A DNA stretch of 64,000 nt from Pusillimonas sp. T7-7 (GTDB lineage: Bacteria > Pseudomonadota > Gammaproteobacteria > Burkholderiales > Burkholderiaceae_B), in assembly GCF_000209655.1 (NCBI RefSeq), contig NC_015458.1, forward strand, positions 1,302,001 through 1,366,000, read 5' to 3'. The notes under the pieces are model-generated. The model made no database searches. It saw only the letters and a program-made list of their open reading frames with translations, and was not told the origin of the DNA. Shown here piece by piece: positions 54,533 to 64,000 of this stretch (position 1 is the first letter of the stretch; the number at the start of each line of letters is the position of its first letter). The position numbers were made by a program, and so were the translations under genes.

Positions 54533-54988
54533 CTATTCGGTGCGCGCGGTATCGCGCGCCAGCGTAATCGCGTTATGCAGCGTATGCCAGGCCAGCGTGG
54601 CGCACTTGACTCGTGCCGGAAATTCGCGCACGCCCGACAGTACTTCGAGCTTGCCGAAATCGCGCGCCTCGGGATGCTTTTCGGTCAGCATCGCGTGCAT
54701 ATCCTGAAACAGCGCCTCGACCTCGGCTACAGACTTACCCTTGACGGCTTCAGTCATGAGCGACGCCGAAGCCGTGGAAATGGCGCAGCCATGGCCAACA
54801 AAACTGACCTCTTCGACAAGGTCGCCATTGACCCGCGCATAAACTGTCAGTTGATCGCCGCACAAGGGATTGTGGCCGTCAGCCCGATGGCTGGCGTCGT
54901 CCATGGCATGGAAGTTGCGCGGATGACGGTTATGGTCAAAGATGACTTCCTGGTAAAGCTCGCGTAGATCGCTGTACTGATCGCTCAT
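54533..54988 (-). CDS. sufU: Fe-S scaffold / sulfur acceptor SufU
   Basis: IscU-like protein acting with SufS, taking the place of SufE in this operon. Three conserved Cys are present in HNPLCGDQL, GHGCAISTAS and RVKCATLAW, with the acidic zinc ligand Asp after the first Cys. The insertion between the second and third Cys is longer than in IscU, marking the SufU class. 151 residues. Two bases separate it from the sufS stop. In relatives SufU is a zinc-dependent sulfur acceptor for SufS. Confidence 0.93.
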   Translation of the reverse strand: MSDQYSDLRELYQEVIFDHNRHPRNFHAMDDASHRADGHNPLCGDQLTVYARVNGDLVEEVSFVGHGCAISTASASLMTEAVKGKSVAEVEALFQDMHAMLTEKHPEARDFGKLEVLSGVREFPARVKCATLAWHTLHNAITLARDTARTE

Positions 54989-54990
54989 TC

Positions 54991-56244
54991 TTACTGCCCT
55001 GTTCCAAACAATTTCTGGGCCTTGCGCAAGGCATCAGCCAGCGCGGTGACATCGTCTTCGGTGTTATACAGCGCCAGCGACGCACGCGCTGTGCCCGGGA
55101 TCCCAAAGCGTGTCATCAGGGGCATGGCGCAATGGTGGCCCGCACGGATGGCAACCCCTTCTGTATCAAGAATGGTGCCCAGATCGTGGGGATGTATGCC
55201 GTCGACGACGAAAGACAATATGCCGGCCTTGGCAGTGGCTGTGCCTATCAGGCGCACGCCCGGCAATGCCAGCAGCTGTTCGGTAGCCGTCTGCAGCAGC
55301 CCGTGTTCATAGGTTGCAATGGCGTCCAGTCCAATGTCCTGCACATAGCGGATGGCGGCGCCCATGGCCACTACGCCCGCAATATTTGGGGTGCCTGCCT
55401 CGAACCGCTGGGGCACGTCGGCATAAGTGCTGCGCTCGAAGCTGACGGTATGGATCATGTCGCCGCCGCCCTGCCAGGGCGGCATGTCTTTGAGCACATC
55501 GTAACGGGCATACAGCGCGCCCATGCCGGTCGGCCCATACAACTTGTGCCCCGAGAAAACGTAAAAGTCGCAGCCTATGGCCTGCACATCGACCACCTGG
55601 TGGGCAACCGCCTGTGCGCCATCAATCAATACCAGCGCACCTGCTTCGTGTGCCAGGCGTGTCATTTCATCAACCGGGTTGATGGTGCCCAATGCGTTGG
55701 ATACATGCACAATACCCACCAGGCGGGTCCGGGCATTGAGCAAGGCCCGGTATTCGTCCAGATCGATTTCGCCGCTGTCGGTGACTGGCACGACCCGCAG
55801 GCGCGCACCCGTGCGTTCACATAGCAATTGCCAGGGCACGATATTGGAGTGATGCTCCATGCCTGTAACGAGGATTTCGTCGCCCTCTTTCAGGTTCGCC
55901 CAGCCCCAGCTATAGGCCACCAGGTTAATGGCTTCGGTCGTGCCGCGTGTGAAGACGATTTCTTCAGCACGTGCGGCATTGAGCAAACGGCGAACACTTT
56001 CACGGCCTTGTTCGTACAAGTCGGTTGAGTGCTGCGACAGCCAGTGCACACCACGGTGGATATTGGCATTGGACTGTTCGTAATACTGGCTTTCCACTTG
56101 AATGACCGACAGCGGCTTTTGTGTTGTGGCGCCGTTGTCCAGATACACCAGCCGCCGCCCCTTCACAGGGCGTGACAAAATCGGAAAGTCACCCGTGCGA
56201 TTCAGCTGGGATCCCCGGGAGGCAACAAGAGTGGGGGCATTCAT
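54991..56244 (-). CDS. sufS: Cysteine desulfurase SufS
   Basis: PLP enzyme that removes sulfur from cysteine for Fe-S cluster building (class II desulfurase). Key residues: PLP lysine in FSGHKLYGPTG, His in EHHSNIVPW, and catalytic Cys372 in AGHHCAMPL. 417 residues, full length. It overlaps sufD by four bases (ATGA) and is two bases ahead of sufU. Confidence 0.96.
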   Translation of the reverse strand: MNAPTLVASRGSQLNRTGDFPILSRPVKGRRLVYLDNGATTQKPLSVIQVESQYYEQSNANIHRGVHWLSQHSTDLYEQGRESVRRLLNAARAEEIVFTRGTTEAINLVAYSWGWANLKEGDEILVTGMEHHSNIVPWQLLCERTGARLRVVPVTDSGEIDLDEYRALLNARTRLVGIVHVSNALGTINPVDEMTRLAHEAGALVLIDGAQAVAHQVVDVQAIGCDFYVFSGHKLYGPTGMGALYARYDVLKDMPPWQGGGDMIHTVSFERSTYADVPQRFEAGTPNIAGVVAMGAAIRYVQDIGLDAIATYEHGLLQTATEQLLALPGVRLIGTATAKAGILSFVVDGIHPHDLGTILDTEGVAIRAGHHCAMPLMTRFGIPGTARASLALYNTEDDVTALADALRKAQKLFGTGQ

Positions 56245-57548
56245 GCAAACTCCCCCAGATCAAGACCACTGGGAGCCAGGGAACGTATGGCGCCCACAAT
56301 ACGGCGACGCAATATTTCAGGCTCGATACGCGCTACGGCTTCAGCCGCAAAGGCGTAGGTCAGCACACTGCGCGCGCTGGACTCATCCAGCCCGCGGGTA
56401 CGCAAGTAAAACAGACTGTCTTCGTCGATCTGGCCCACAGTGGCGCCATGGGCGCACTTGACGTCGTCAGCATAAATTTCAAGCTCGGGGCGGGCATCGG
56501 CCTTGGCCATGCGCGACAACAACAGACTGTCTGATCTTTGCACCGCATCGGTCTTGTCTGCGCCGGGCGCCACCAGAATCCGCCCGCTGAACACACCCCG
56601 GGCCGTATCGGCCAAGACGCCACGATAGTATTCGTGACTGACGCCATGCGGCTTGGAATGCCCTATCAGGGTATGGTGATCGACGTGACGCCGGCCATTG
56701 ACGTAGTACAGGCCGTTAAGCAGGGCTTCGCAATGGTCACCGCTGAAGTCGGTGGCAATATCGTGGCGTGCCAGGCGCGCGCCAAACGACATGGAGTGCG
56801 AGTTGTATACCGAACCCGTGGCTTGCACGACATCGATGGCGCCCAGATGAACAGCCTGCTCGTCTTCATGCTGCAGCTTCAGGTGCGTAACATGGGCATC
56901 TGCGGCCAATTGCGCCCGCGTGACGGTATTGGTCAGGCTGGCGCCGCTATTTTGCCCGAGGTAGTGCTCAACGATGACCGCACGCGATCCGGCTTCAGCC
57001 TGGATCAGGTTGCGCGGAAAGCTGGCGGCCTGCTGGCTGGCGGCAATAAATATCAGGTGCACCGGTTTTTCAAGCTCGACGCCGCGCGCAAGGCGTATGA
57101 CCGCTCCGTCGCTTGCCAAGGCAAGATTCAGCGCTGCCGTGCTGGCGCCCTGGGTTTCATCACCGAACAGGTCTTGCACCGTATCGGGCGAGTCGGCCAA
57201 TGCGGCGCTCAGGGCCAGGATTTGCGCACCACCGGGCAAATCACCGATATCTGACAGCGCCGGATCAAATCGGCCGTCTGTGAACACCAGCCAATGCCCA
57301 GACTCATTTGCACGAACCTGGTTGACCAGGTCGGCAACCGACGCCTGCCCGGCTGGCAAGAAAGATTGCTGCTCAAGCGTGGCAAGCGATGTATGACGCC
57401 AGTTTTCTTGCTTGGTCGTGGGCCAGCCTTCGCTGGCAAATCGCTCGATGGCGCGCTTGCGCATGGCAGCCAGCCAGGGAATATTGGCGCCTGTCAAACC
57501 CTGCCCACGGGCCGCAAAATCGGCCACCCAGGTTTGTACAGTGCTCAT
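56241..57548 (-). CDS. sufD: Fe-S cluster assembly scaffold protein SufD
   Basis: Beta-helical partner of SufB in the SufBC2D scaffold. The conserved C-terminal part includes HHTLIGHSKPHGVSHEYYRGVLAD, FSGRILVAPGADKTDAVQRSDSLLLS, and VKCAHGATVGQIDEDSLFYLRTRGLDE, with the His-containing motif (HGATVG) needed for cluster formation. 435 residues, close to E. coli (423). It overlaps sufC and sufS by four bases each. Confidence 0.95.
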   Translation of the reverse strand: MSTVQTWVADFAARGQGLTGANIPWLAAMRKRAIERFASEGWPTTKQENWRHTSLATLEQQSFLPAGQASVADLVNQVRANESGHWLVFTDGRFDPALSDIGDLPGGAQILALSAALADSPDTVQDLFGDETQGASTAALNLALASDGAVIRLARGVELEKPVHLIFIAASQQAASFPRNLIQAEAGSRAVIVEHYLGQNSGASLTNTVTRAQLAADAHVTHLKLQHEDEQAVHLGAIDVVQATGSVYNSHSMSFGARLARHDIATDFSGDHCEALLNGLYYVNGRRHVDHHTLIGHSKPHGVSHEYYRGVLADTARGVFSGRILVAPGADKTDAVQRSDSLLLSRMAKADARPELEIYADDVKCAHGATVGQIDEDSLFYLRTRGLDESSARSVLTYAFAAEAVARIEPEILRRRIVGAIRSLAPSGLDLGEFA

Positions 57549-58315
57549 GCCGCAGCCCCTTTTTCTGTAGCGGCCGCCTCAGTAACCCAGCCATAGCCGC
57601 GCTCTTCAAGCTCAAGTGCGAGCTCGCGGCCACCGGATCGGACAATGCGGCCGCCGGCCAGGACGTGCACAAAATCGGGCACAATGTAATCGAGCAGACG
57701 CTGATAGTGAGTGATCACGACCAGGGCGCGTTCCGGCGAACGCAGCCGGTTGACACCGTCGGCGACAACCTTGAGCGCGTCGATATCCAACCCCGAGTCG
57801 GTTTCGTCCAGGATGGCCAGCTTGGGTTCCAGTAAAGTCATTTGCAGAATTTCATTGCGCTTTTTCTCGCCGCCCGAAAAACCTTCGTTGACAGAGCGGT
57901 AAAGAAACTCTTCGCGCATGCCCACCGCCTTCATTTCGGCCTTGACCCGTTTCAGGAAGTCCATGGCATCCAGCTCTGGCAAACCCTGGTGGCGCCGCGT
58001 TGCATTGACGGCCGCCTTCAGGAAATAAGCGTTGGACACGCCCGGAATTTCGATGGGATACTGGAACGCCAGGAACAGACCCGAGCGCGCGCGATCTTCG
58101 ATGGACATGGACAGCAGATCTTGTCCCATCCAGTCGACTTCGCCGCTTTCGATCTTGTAGTCTTCGCGGCCGGCCAACACCTGCGACAAAGTGCTTTTAC
58201 CCGAACCATTAGGCCCCATGATGGCGTGTACTTCGCCGGCGTTTACTTCCAAATTCAAACCACGCAGTATCGATTTTTCTTCGACCGAGGCGTGCAGATT
58301 TTTGATGCTGAGCAT
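57545..58315 (-). CDS. sufC: Fe-S cluster assembly ATPase SufC
   Basis: ABC-type ATPase that drives the SufB-SufD scaffold; soluble, not a transporter. Walker A is GPNGSGKST, signature FSGGEKKRNEILQM and Walker B LAILDETDSGLD. Start reassigned to the ATG at 58315 (256 residues; E. coli 248), because GGAG lies 9 bases before it and LSIKNLHASVEEKSILRG is the normal N-terminus; the earlier ATG overlaps the sufB stop. Confidence 0.96.
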   Translation of the reverse strand: MLSIKNLHASVEEKSILRGLNLEVNAGEVHAIMGPNGSGKSTLSQVLAGREDYKIESGEVDWMGQDLLSMSIEDRARSGLFLAFQYPIEIPGVSNAYFLKAAVNATRRHQGLPELDAMDFLKRVKAEMKAVGMREEFLYRSVNEGFSGGEKKRNEILQMTLLEPKLAILDETDSGLDIDALKVVADGVNRLRSPERALVVITHYQRLLDYIVPDFVHVLAGGRIVRSGGRELALELEERGYGWVTEAAATEKGAAA

Positions 58316-58329
58316 TACTGACTTCTCCA

Positions 58330-59813
<1,484 letters not shown>

Positions 59814-59817
<4 letters not shown>

Positions 59818-60308
59818 TTGGTTTGACTCCATGTCATGGGACGTGCTTGAGTCCGGACACTTGATTTGGAAACCGGATGCATATTCATGGGAAATTCAAT
59901 AGGTGTGGTACGGATCATGTCGGCCACGCTAATCTCTTCGAGCGTATGCCTTACAATAGCGTTGATGCGCTGCCAGTTGCTGCGTATATGGCAACCAGCC
60001 TCGACGCTGCAAGCGCCGGGCAAAGCGGTGCATTCGGTAAGCCCGAACGGCTGCTCTTCAAGAGCGTCTATAATATCGGCCACACTGATCTGGCTGGCTG
60101 GCCGGCTAAGTATGTAGCCGCCACGCGCACCCCTGCTGCTGGTGACCAGCTCGTGCTGGCCCAGCAGTTTGAGTATCTTGCTGACGGTAGGTTGGCCCAG
60201 CCCCAGCGTGCTGGCCAGGTCAGACGCACTGAACATGCGTTCCGGGCTGCCCGCCATGTGGGTCAGCACCAACGTGCCGTAATCGATGATTTTGCTGATG
60301 CGCAGCAC
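59814..60308 (-). CDS. sufR: Rrf2-family SUF operon regulator
   Basis: Fe-S-sensing transcription regulator of the Rrf2/IscR family. Winged [57 protein letters not shown]; the three cluster Cys are present in [22 protein letters not shown] at 60308 with GGAGG 6 bases upstream gives LRISKI at the N-terminus (164 residues) as in the family; the ATG ten codons earlier lies inside the likely promoter. It is the first gene of the operon and probably represses it when clusters are plentiful. Confidence 0.92.
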
Positions 60309-60326
60309 CTGCTGCCTCCGACTTGC

Positions 60327-60368
60327 TACTATAGCCATATAGTACTACTTTGGTACTGTATGCGTCAA
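60327..60368 (-). promoter_or_regulatory. suf operon promoter with overlapping dyad
   Basis: On the minus strand TTGACG (60368-60363) and TACTAT (60344-60339) are 18 bases apart. The -10 is embedded in the perfect 7-4-7 dyad TACTATAGCCATATAGTA (60327-60344), and a second dyad AGTAC-N7-GTACT (60341-60357) lies in the spacer. This arrangement fits autorepression by the Rrf2 regulator. Confidence 0.6.
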
Positions 60369-60391
60369 ACAGGAAAAGGCTGGCTTAGTTC

Positions 60392-62014
60392 ATGAACAAT
60401 TCCAGTACTGTCTTGGCACTTAGCCATCCGCTCGTTGTCGCCTTGATCGGAATTGCCGTCCTGGCCTTATGGCGAAGCGATGCCCGCCGTCCGCCTTATC
60501 TACTTTGGTTTGGCCTTGCCTACCTTGCTTACAGCTGCGGCGTGACATCACAGATTCTTCTCGTACCTGCCAACCATGCACTGAATGTGATCTTCAGCGG
60601 CGCGATGTACCTGTCTGCCGCAACAGCCTTTGCACAGGGCATCATAGCCCTGTCGGGCGAAGCAAATAGGTATGGGGCGCCTGCCGTGATTGTGCTTTTG
60701 GGCATTGCATGCCGCATATACTTCCTGCTGATCGAGGAAAGCAGTTCGATGCGCTTGTATTGCCTGCACGGAACGGTTTGCCTGCTTTTCCTTCACGCAG
60801 CCTGGGCGGCCCGAGGCTTGCGCAAGGGCCTGATGGCCGAGAAAGTCGCTTATTACGCCTTCATCTTGTTCACGCTTACCACGCCGCCCAGGACTTTGCT
60901 TATGTGGCTCAGGACACCTGGCAGTTATGGATTCGATCTCAGCACTTACTGGGTCATTACCAAGATATCAATCTACGCGTTCTCGCTGGTGTTTGGCCTG
61001 GCCCTGATCATAACGATTATCCAACGAAGCTCAAGGACGAAACAAATCATCGATGAAAACCTGAGCCTTATCAGCCATGACTTGCGGGCGCCGTTGGCGA
61101 CCATTTTCGGAAACCTGCGCCTGCTTCAAAAAACGGCCTCGTTGGAGCAGCGAACGCAAATGCGGGCTATAGAACGCAGCGCCAAGTATCAAGACTCGCT
61201 GATCGGCGATATTCTTGCCGGAAAAGAGCAGAATTTTGAACTACTGGAAGTGAACTCAAGCTTTATCAAGATCAAGCGGCTCCTTGCGGACCTGTGCTTG
61301 CATGCCGATAGTTGGTGCTCGCAACACAACACGGTCTTCTCATTAGGCGTTCTCACCCCCCTGCCCGATCAAATCCGCACTGACGAGCGCCGATTAAAAC
61401 AAGTTCTGCTCAACTTGCTGTCAAACGCAGCGCTCGCCACACGTGATGGCAATGTCCAGCTGCATGTAAAGACATTGATCGACAAACCAGGGTGGGTCCG
61501 GATTCGCTTTGAAGTTCATGATACCGGACCAGGCATTGATGCCTGCCAGCAATCACGACTCTTCAATGCTTATGAACGCTTCAACACGCAACAGCCGGGT
61601 ACCGGCCTTGGGCTATACATCGCTCAACGGATTACAAATAATCTGGGCGGCTTACTGGCTGTTCACAGCGAACCTGGAAAAGGCAGCTGCTTTTCATTCG
61701 AACTAGGAGCTCCGACCCGCGACGACGGTGCTATACCCTCAGGGTGGCAGCCTCCATCGTCACCTGCAAAGGTACTTGCTGATCCATTCGATCATCGCCA
61801 TTGCCTGCCTTCCAAAGAGTCCCGCCAGCAATTGGCCAAGTATGCCAGCGAAGGCCGCTATAGCGAGATTGAACACTGGATCCGATTGGAAATCCCCGCC
61901 AAACCTGGCTATCAGGGTTTCCGGTCGGTCCTCCAAAAGGCGCTTGACCGTTTGGACTTTGATGAAATTTACGCCTTAGCCCGATCGCACGAACAAGCAC
62001 CTCAGGTCGAATAA
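60392..62014 (+). CDS. Orphan multi-TM sensor histidine kinase
   Basis: Sensor kinase of 540 residues with about six to seven N-terminal helices (1-215), no large periplasmic domain, then HisKA with His229 in LISHDLRAPLATIFGN, N-box LLNLLSNAALATRD and ATP motifs HDTGPGIDA and GTGLGLYIAQRI. A C-terminal extension of about 85 residues (from about 455: PSSPAKVLADPFDHRHCLP to the end) is not part of a standard kinase; it is not a receiver and looks helical. No response regulator lies beside it. Divergent from sufR. The membrane part resembles intramembrane-sensing kinases; signal unknown. Confidence 0.85.
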   Translation: MNNSSTVLALSHPLVVALIGIAVLALWRSDARRPPYLLWFGLAYLAYSCGVTSQILLVPANHALNVIFSGAMYLSAATAFAQGIIALSGEANRYGAPAVIVLLGIACRIYFLLIEESSSMRLYCLHGTVCLLFLHAAWAARGLRKGLMAEKVAYYAFILFTLTTPPRTLLMWLRTPGSYGFDLSTYWVITKISIYAFSLVFGLALIITIIQRSSRTKQIIDENLSLISHDLRAPLATIFGNLRLLQKTASLEQRTQMRAIERSAKYQDSLIGDILAGKEQNFELLEVNSSFIKIKRLLADLCLHADSWCSQHNTVFSLGVLTPLPDQIRTDERRLKQVLLNLLSNAALATRDGNVQLHVKTLIDKPGWVRIRFEVHDTGPGIDACQQSRLFNAYERFNTQQPGTGLGLYIAQRITNNLGGLLAVHSEPGKGSCFSFELGAPTRDDGAIPSGWQPPSSPAKVLADPFDHRHCLPSKESRQQLAKYASEGRYSEIEHWIRLEIPAKPGYQGFRSVLQKALDRLDFDEIYALARSHEQAPQVE

Positions 62015-62107
62015 TTTAGAAGTACCGGCTCAAGCAGATCGAAAACCGATAGAACACGCCGCTTTCGGCATGAACACCCATAAGCGCAAGCGATTGCGTA
62101 AGAGAAA

Positions 62108-63886
62108 TCAATCTTGTCCCGCCTGCTGCAATGCCCACATTTGCGCGTAACGCCCGCCTTGCGCCAGTAGCTCGCGATGCGCTCCCTGCTCCAGTACTTT
62201 CCCGTGGTCCAGCACAAGGATTTCGTCTGCTTCGACTATGGTGGACAACCTGTGCGCGATGATCAGCGTGGTCCGGTCTTTGGAAATCTGATTCAGCTCA
62301 TCCTGTATGGACCGCTCTGTGCGAGTATCCAACGCACTGGTGGCTTCGTCAAAAATCAGTATGGGCGGATTCTTCAGCAAAGTTCGCGCAATGGCGACGC
62401 GCTGTTTTTCGCCGCCCGACAGCTTCAGCCCGCGCTCACCCACCTGCGTCTGGTAGCCATCGGGCAAGCCCATAATAAAGTCATGAATACTGGCCGCCCG
62501 TGCCGCCTGGATGATCTCGTCTTGCGTGGCCAAAGGGTTGCCGTAGGCTATGTTGTACAAGATGCTATCGTTGAACAGCACGGTATCTTGGGGAACTATG
62601 CCTATGTGCTGGCGCAGGCTGGCCTGGGTCAGGCCGCGAATATCAGCCCCATTGATCTTGATGGCGCCTGCCGTGACATCATAGAAACGGAACATCAGGC
62701 GCGACAAGGTCGATTTGCCCGCACCCGACGCGCCCACCACCGCCAGCGTTTTGCCTGCAGGTATGGCCAGGCTTACATCAAACAGAATCTGGCGCTTGCC
62801 TTCGTAACCGAAGTCCACATGATCAAACTCTATGGAAGCCTGACTGGTCTTGAGATTGCGCGCATCGGGCTGGTCGGCCACCTCCTGGCCTTGTTCCATC
62901 AAGTCGAACATGCGCTCCATATCGGCTAGGGCGTGCTTGATTTCCCGATAGACAAAACCTAGAAAATTAAGCGGCGCATAGAGCTGGGTCAGGTAGGCCG
63001 ACACCAGCACGACGTCGCCCACCGTCATGGCGCCCTTGACCACGCCATCGGCCGACAACCACAGCAGCACAGTTACACCCGCCGTAATGATGGCGCCCTG
63101 CCCTATGTTCAGGAAATTCAGAGAGACCTGATTCTTGACGGCTGAATCCACCCATTTGCCCAAGTTGCGATCATAGCGGTCCAGCTCGTAACCCTCATTG
63201 CCGAAATACTTGACCGTTTCATAGTTGATCAATGCGTCGATGGCTTTGCTGTTGGCCTTGCTGTCCAGGTCATTCATGCTGCGCCTGTACACCATGCGCT
63301 TTTCGGTCACCACCAGCGTAAACACGATATAGGCAGCGATCGTGCCCAGCGTGGCCACTGCAAACGGCCAGTCATAGCGCCATAGCAAAATGCCCGTCAC
63401 CATGGCTATTTCCAGCAGTGTGGGCAAAATATTGAACACCATGAAATTAAGCAGGAATCCAATACCTTTGGTGCCCCGCTCAATATCCCGGCTCAGTCCG
63501 CCCGTCTGGCGCTGCATGTGAAAGCGCAAAGACAAGGCAAACAAATGCTTGAACAACTGCGCCGCAATACGTCGTATGGATCCTTGCGTAACCCGTGCAA
63601 ACAAGGCATCGCGCAACTCGCCGAACACGCTGGATGCCAGGCGTGCGAATCCATAGCCCAGCAAAGCGGCAACCGGCAGAGCCAAGAGCGTGGCAGGTAC
63701 GCTCAACTGATCGACTATGTCTTTCAGATACAGCGGCAGAATGACGCTGGCCACCTTGGCGGCCACCAGACAGGCTATGGCGGCGATGACCCGCCATTTG
63801 AACTGCCATACATAGGGCAGCAAGGACTTGATGGCCTGGAAATCGTTACGGCGACGAGGCGCAGGACCTCGATGAGTGAGTTTCAT
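62108..63886 (-). CDS. Atm1/HMT1-type ABC exporter
   Basis: Half-transporter of 592 residues with a six-helix membrane domain and a C-terminal ATPase; works as a homodimer. The membrane domain shows Atm1-type sequences (RDIERGTKGIGFLLNFMVFNILPT, DALINYETVKYFGNE), which in homologues line a glutathione-binding cavity. ATPase: Walker A GASGAGKST, signature LSGGEKQRVAIARTLL, Walker B ILIFDEATSALD, H-loop IAHRLST. Relatives export glutathione conjugates or metals, or support Fe-S biogenesis, which suits a neighbour of suf. Its ATG overlaps the stop of the upstream gene by four bases. Confidence 0.93.
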   Translation of the reverse strand: MKLTHRGPAPRRRNDFQAIKSLLPYVWQFKWRVIAAIACLVAAKVASVILPLYLKDIVDQLSVPATLLALPVAALLGYGFARLASSVFGELRDALFARVTQGSIRRIAAQLFKHLFALSLRFHMQRQTGGLSRDIERGTKGIGFLLNFMVFNILPTLLEIAMVTGILLWRYDWPFAVATLGTIAAYIVFTLVVTEKRMVYRRSMNDLDSKANSKAIDALINYETVKYFGNEGYELDRYDRNLGKWVDSAVKNQVSLNFLNIGQGAIITAGVTVLLWLSADGVVKGAMTVGDVVLVSAYLTQLYAPLNFLGFVYREIKHALADMERMFDLMEQGQEVADQPDARNLKTSQASIEFDHVDFGYEGKRQILFDVSLAIPAGKTLAVVGASGAGKSTLSRLMFRFYDVTAGAIKINGADIRGLTQASLRQHIGIVPQDTVLFNDSILYNIAYGNPLATQDEIIQAARAASIHDFIMGLPDGYQTQVGERGLKLSGGEKQRVAIARTLLKNPPILIFDEATSALDTRTERSIQDELNQISKDRTTLIIAHRLSTIVEADEILVLDHGKVLEQGAHRELLAQGGRYAQMWALQQAGQD

Positions 63887-64000
63887 GAAGAGAAGTTGAA
63901 AGTAGCGGCGTCTGAAATTGTACCGGGAGCCACCACCAGTTCGTTACGCCGGGCCAGACTGGAGCGCTGCGCCAGCAGCACATCATAAAAGGCGCGCCCG
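63883..64000 (-). CDS. C-terminal end of an unidentified protein (cut by window end)
   Basis: An open frame runs in from the window end and stops at 63883-63885, overlapping the ABC exporter ATG by four bases, which argues for a real, co-translated gene. The visible 38 residues include AFYDVLLAQRSSLARRNELV and end DAATFNFSS. I do not recognise the family from this fragment. Confidence 0.5.
   Translation of the reverse strand, partial: GRAFYDVLLAQRSSLARRNELVVAPGTISDAATFNFSS

Overview
The window looks like chromosomal DNA of a betaproteobacterium of the family Alcaligenaceae (the Bordetella / Pusillimonas neighbourhood). This rests on gene content: glnA-ntrB-ntrC, an imuA-imuB-dnaE2 mutasome, a tripartite-transporter (Bug) solute-binding protein, sufBCDSU-sufT under an Rrf2 regulator, and a pga/bps polysaccharide locus. 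The genus cannot be fixed by eye. I see no transposase, integrase, phage gene or CRISPR array.

Layout. 1-1.9 kb: end of a ferric-type ABC importer (permease cut by the window edge, then ATPase). 1.9-8.9 kb, minus strand: ntrC, ntrB, glnA behind a sigma-54 promoter with an NtrC site, then hemW, rdgB and a LysR regulator. 9-20.9 kb: metabolic genes (acyl-CoA dehydrogenase, MmgE/PrpD, RNase PH, YicC, SapC-like, AI-2E-type membrane protein, secreted nucleosidase, MFS transporter, LysR regulator, tartrate/D-malate dehydrogenase) ending in a broken Bug gene. 20.9-29.8 kb: a perfect LexA-type box ahead of a PBP7-like endopeptidase, NRDE protein, esterase, a second LexA box with imuA-imuB-dnaE2, YqeY, and a small lipoprotein. 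30-33.5 kb: old-yellow-enzyme reductase, a Trk/Ktr potassium uptake pair and tRNA-Pro(GGG). 33.6-42.9 kb: a degenerate PAP2-like membrane protein, a seven-gene Mrp cation/proton antiporter operon and a two-component system whose activator lacks the GAFTGA loop. 43.3-54 kb: a biofilm-matrix block, pgaABCD followed by csgE-csgF-csgG, one curlin with an unusual Trp/Gly/His-rich insert, a CsgH-like protein and a LuxR regulator with a pseudo-receiver. 54-60.3 kb, minus strand: the complete suf operon sufR-B-C-D-S-U-T. 60.4-64 kb: an orphan multi-TM histidine kinase and an Atm1-type ABC exporter coupled to a gene cut by the window end.

How it fits together. The best-supported circuits are nitrogen control (NtrB/NtrC acting on glnA), SOS-induced mutagenesis (LexA on imuA, perhaps also on pbpG), Fe-S assembly with an autoregulated repressor, and cation homeostasis. 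The most unusual part is the pga-csg block, where polysaccharide and amyloid matrix genes sit together with atypical accessory proteins. Start codons were reassigned wherever a ribosome site, a signal peptide or a 4-base stop/start overlap favoured an internal start.
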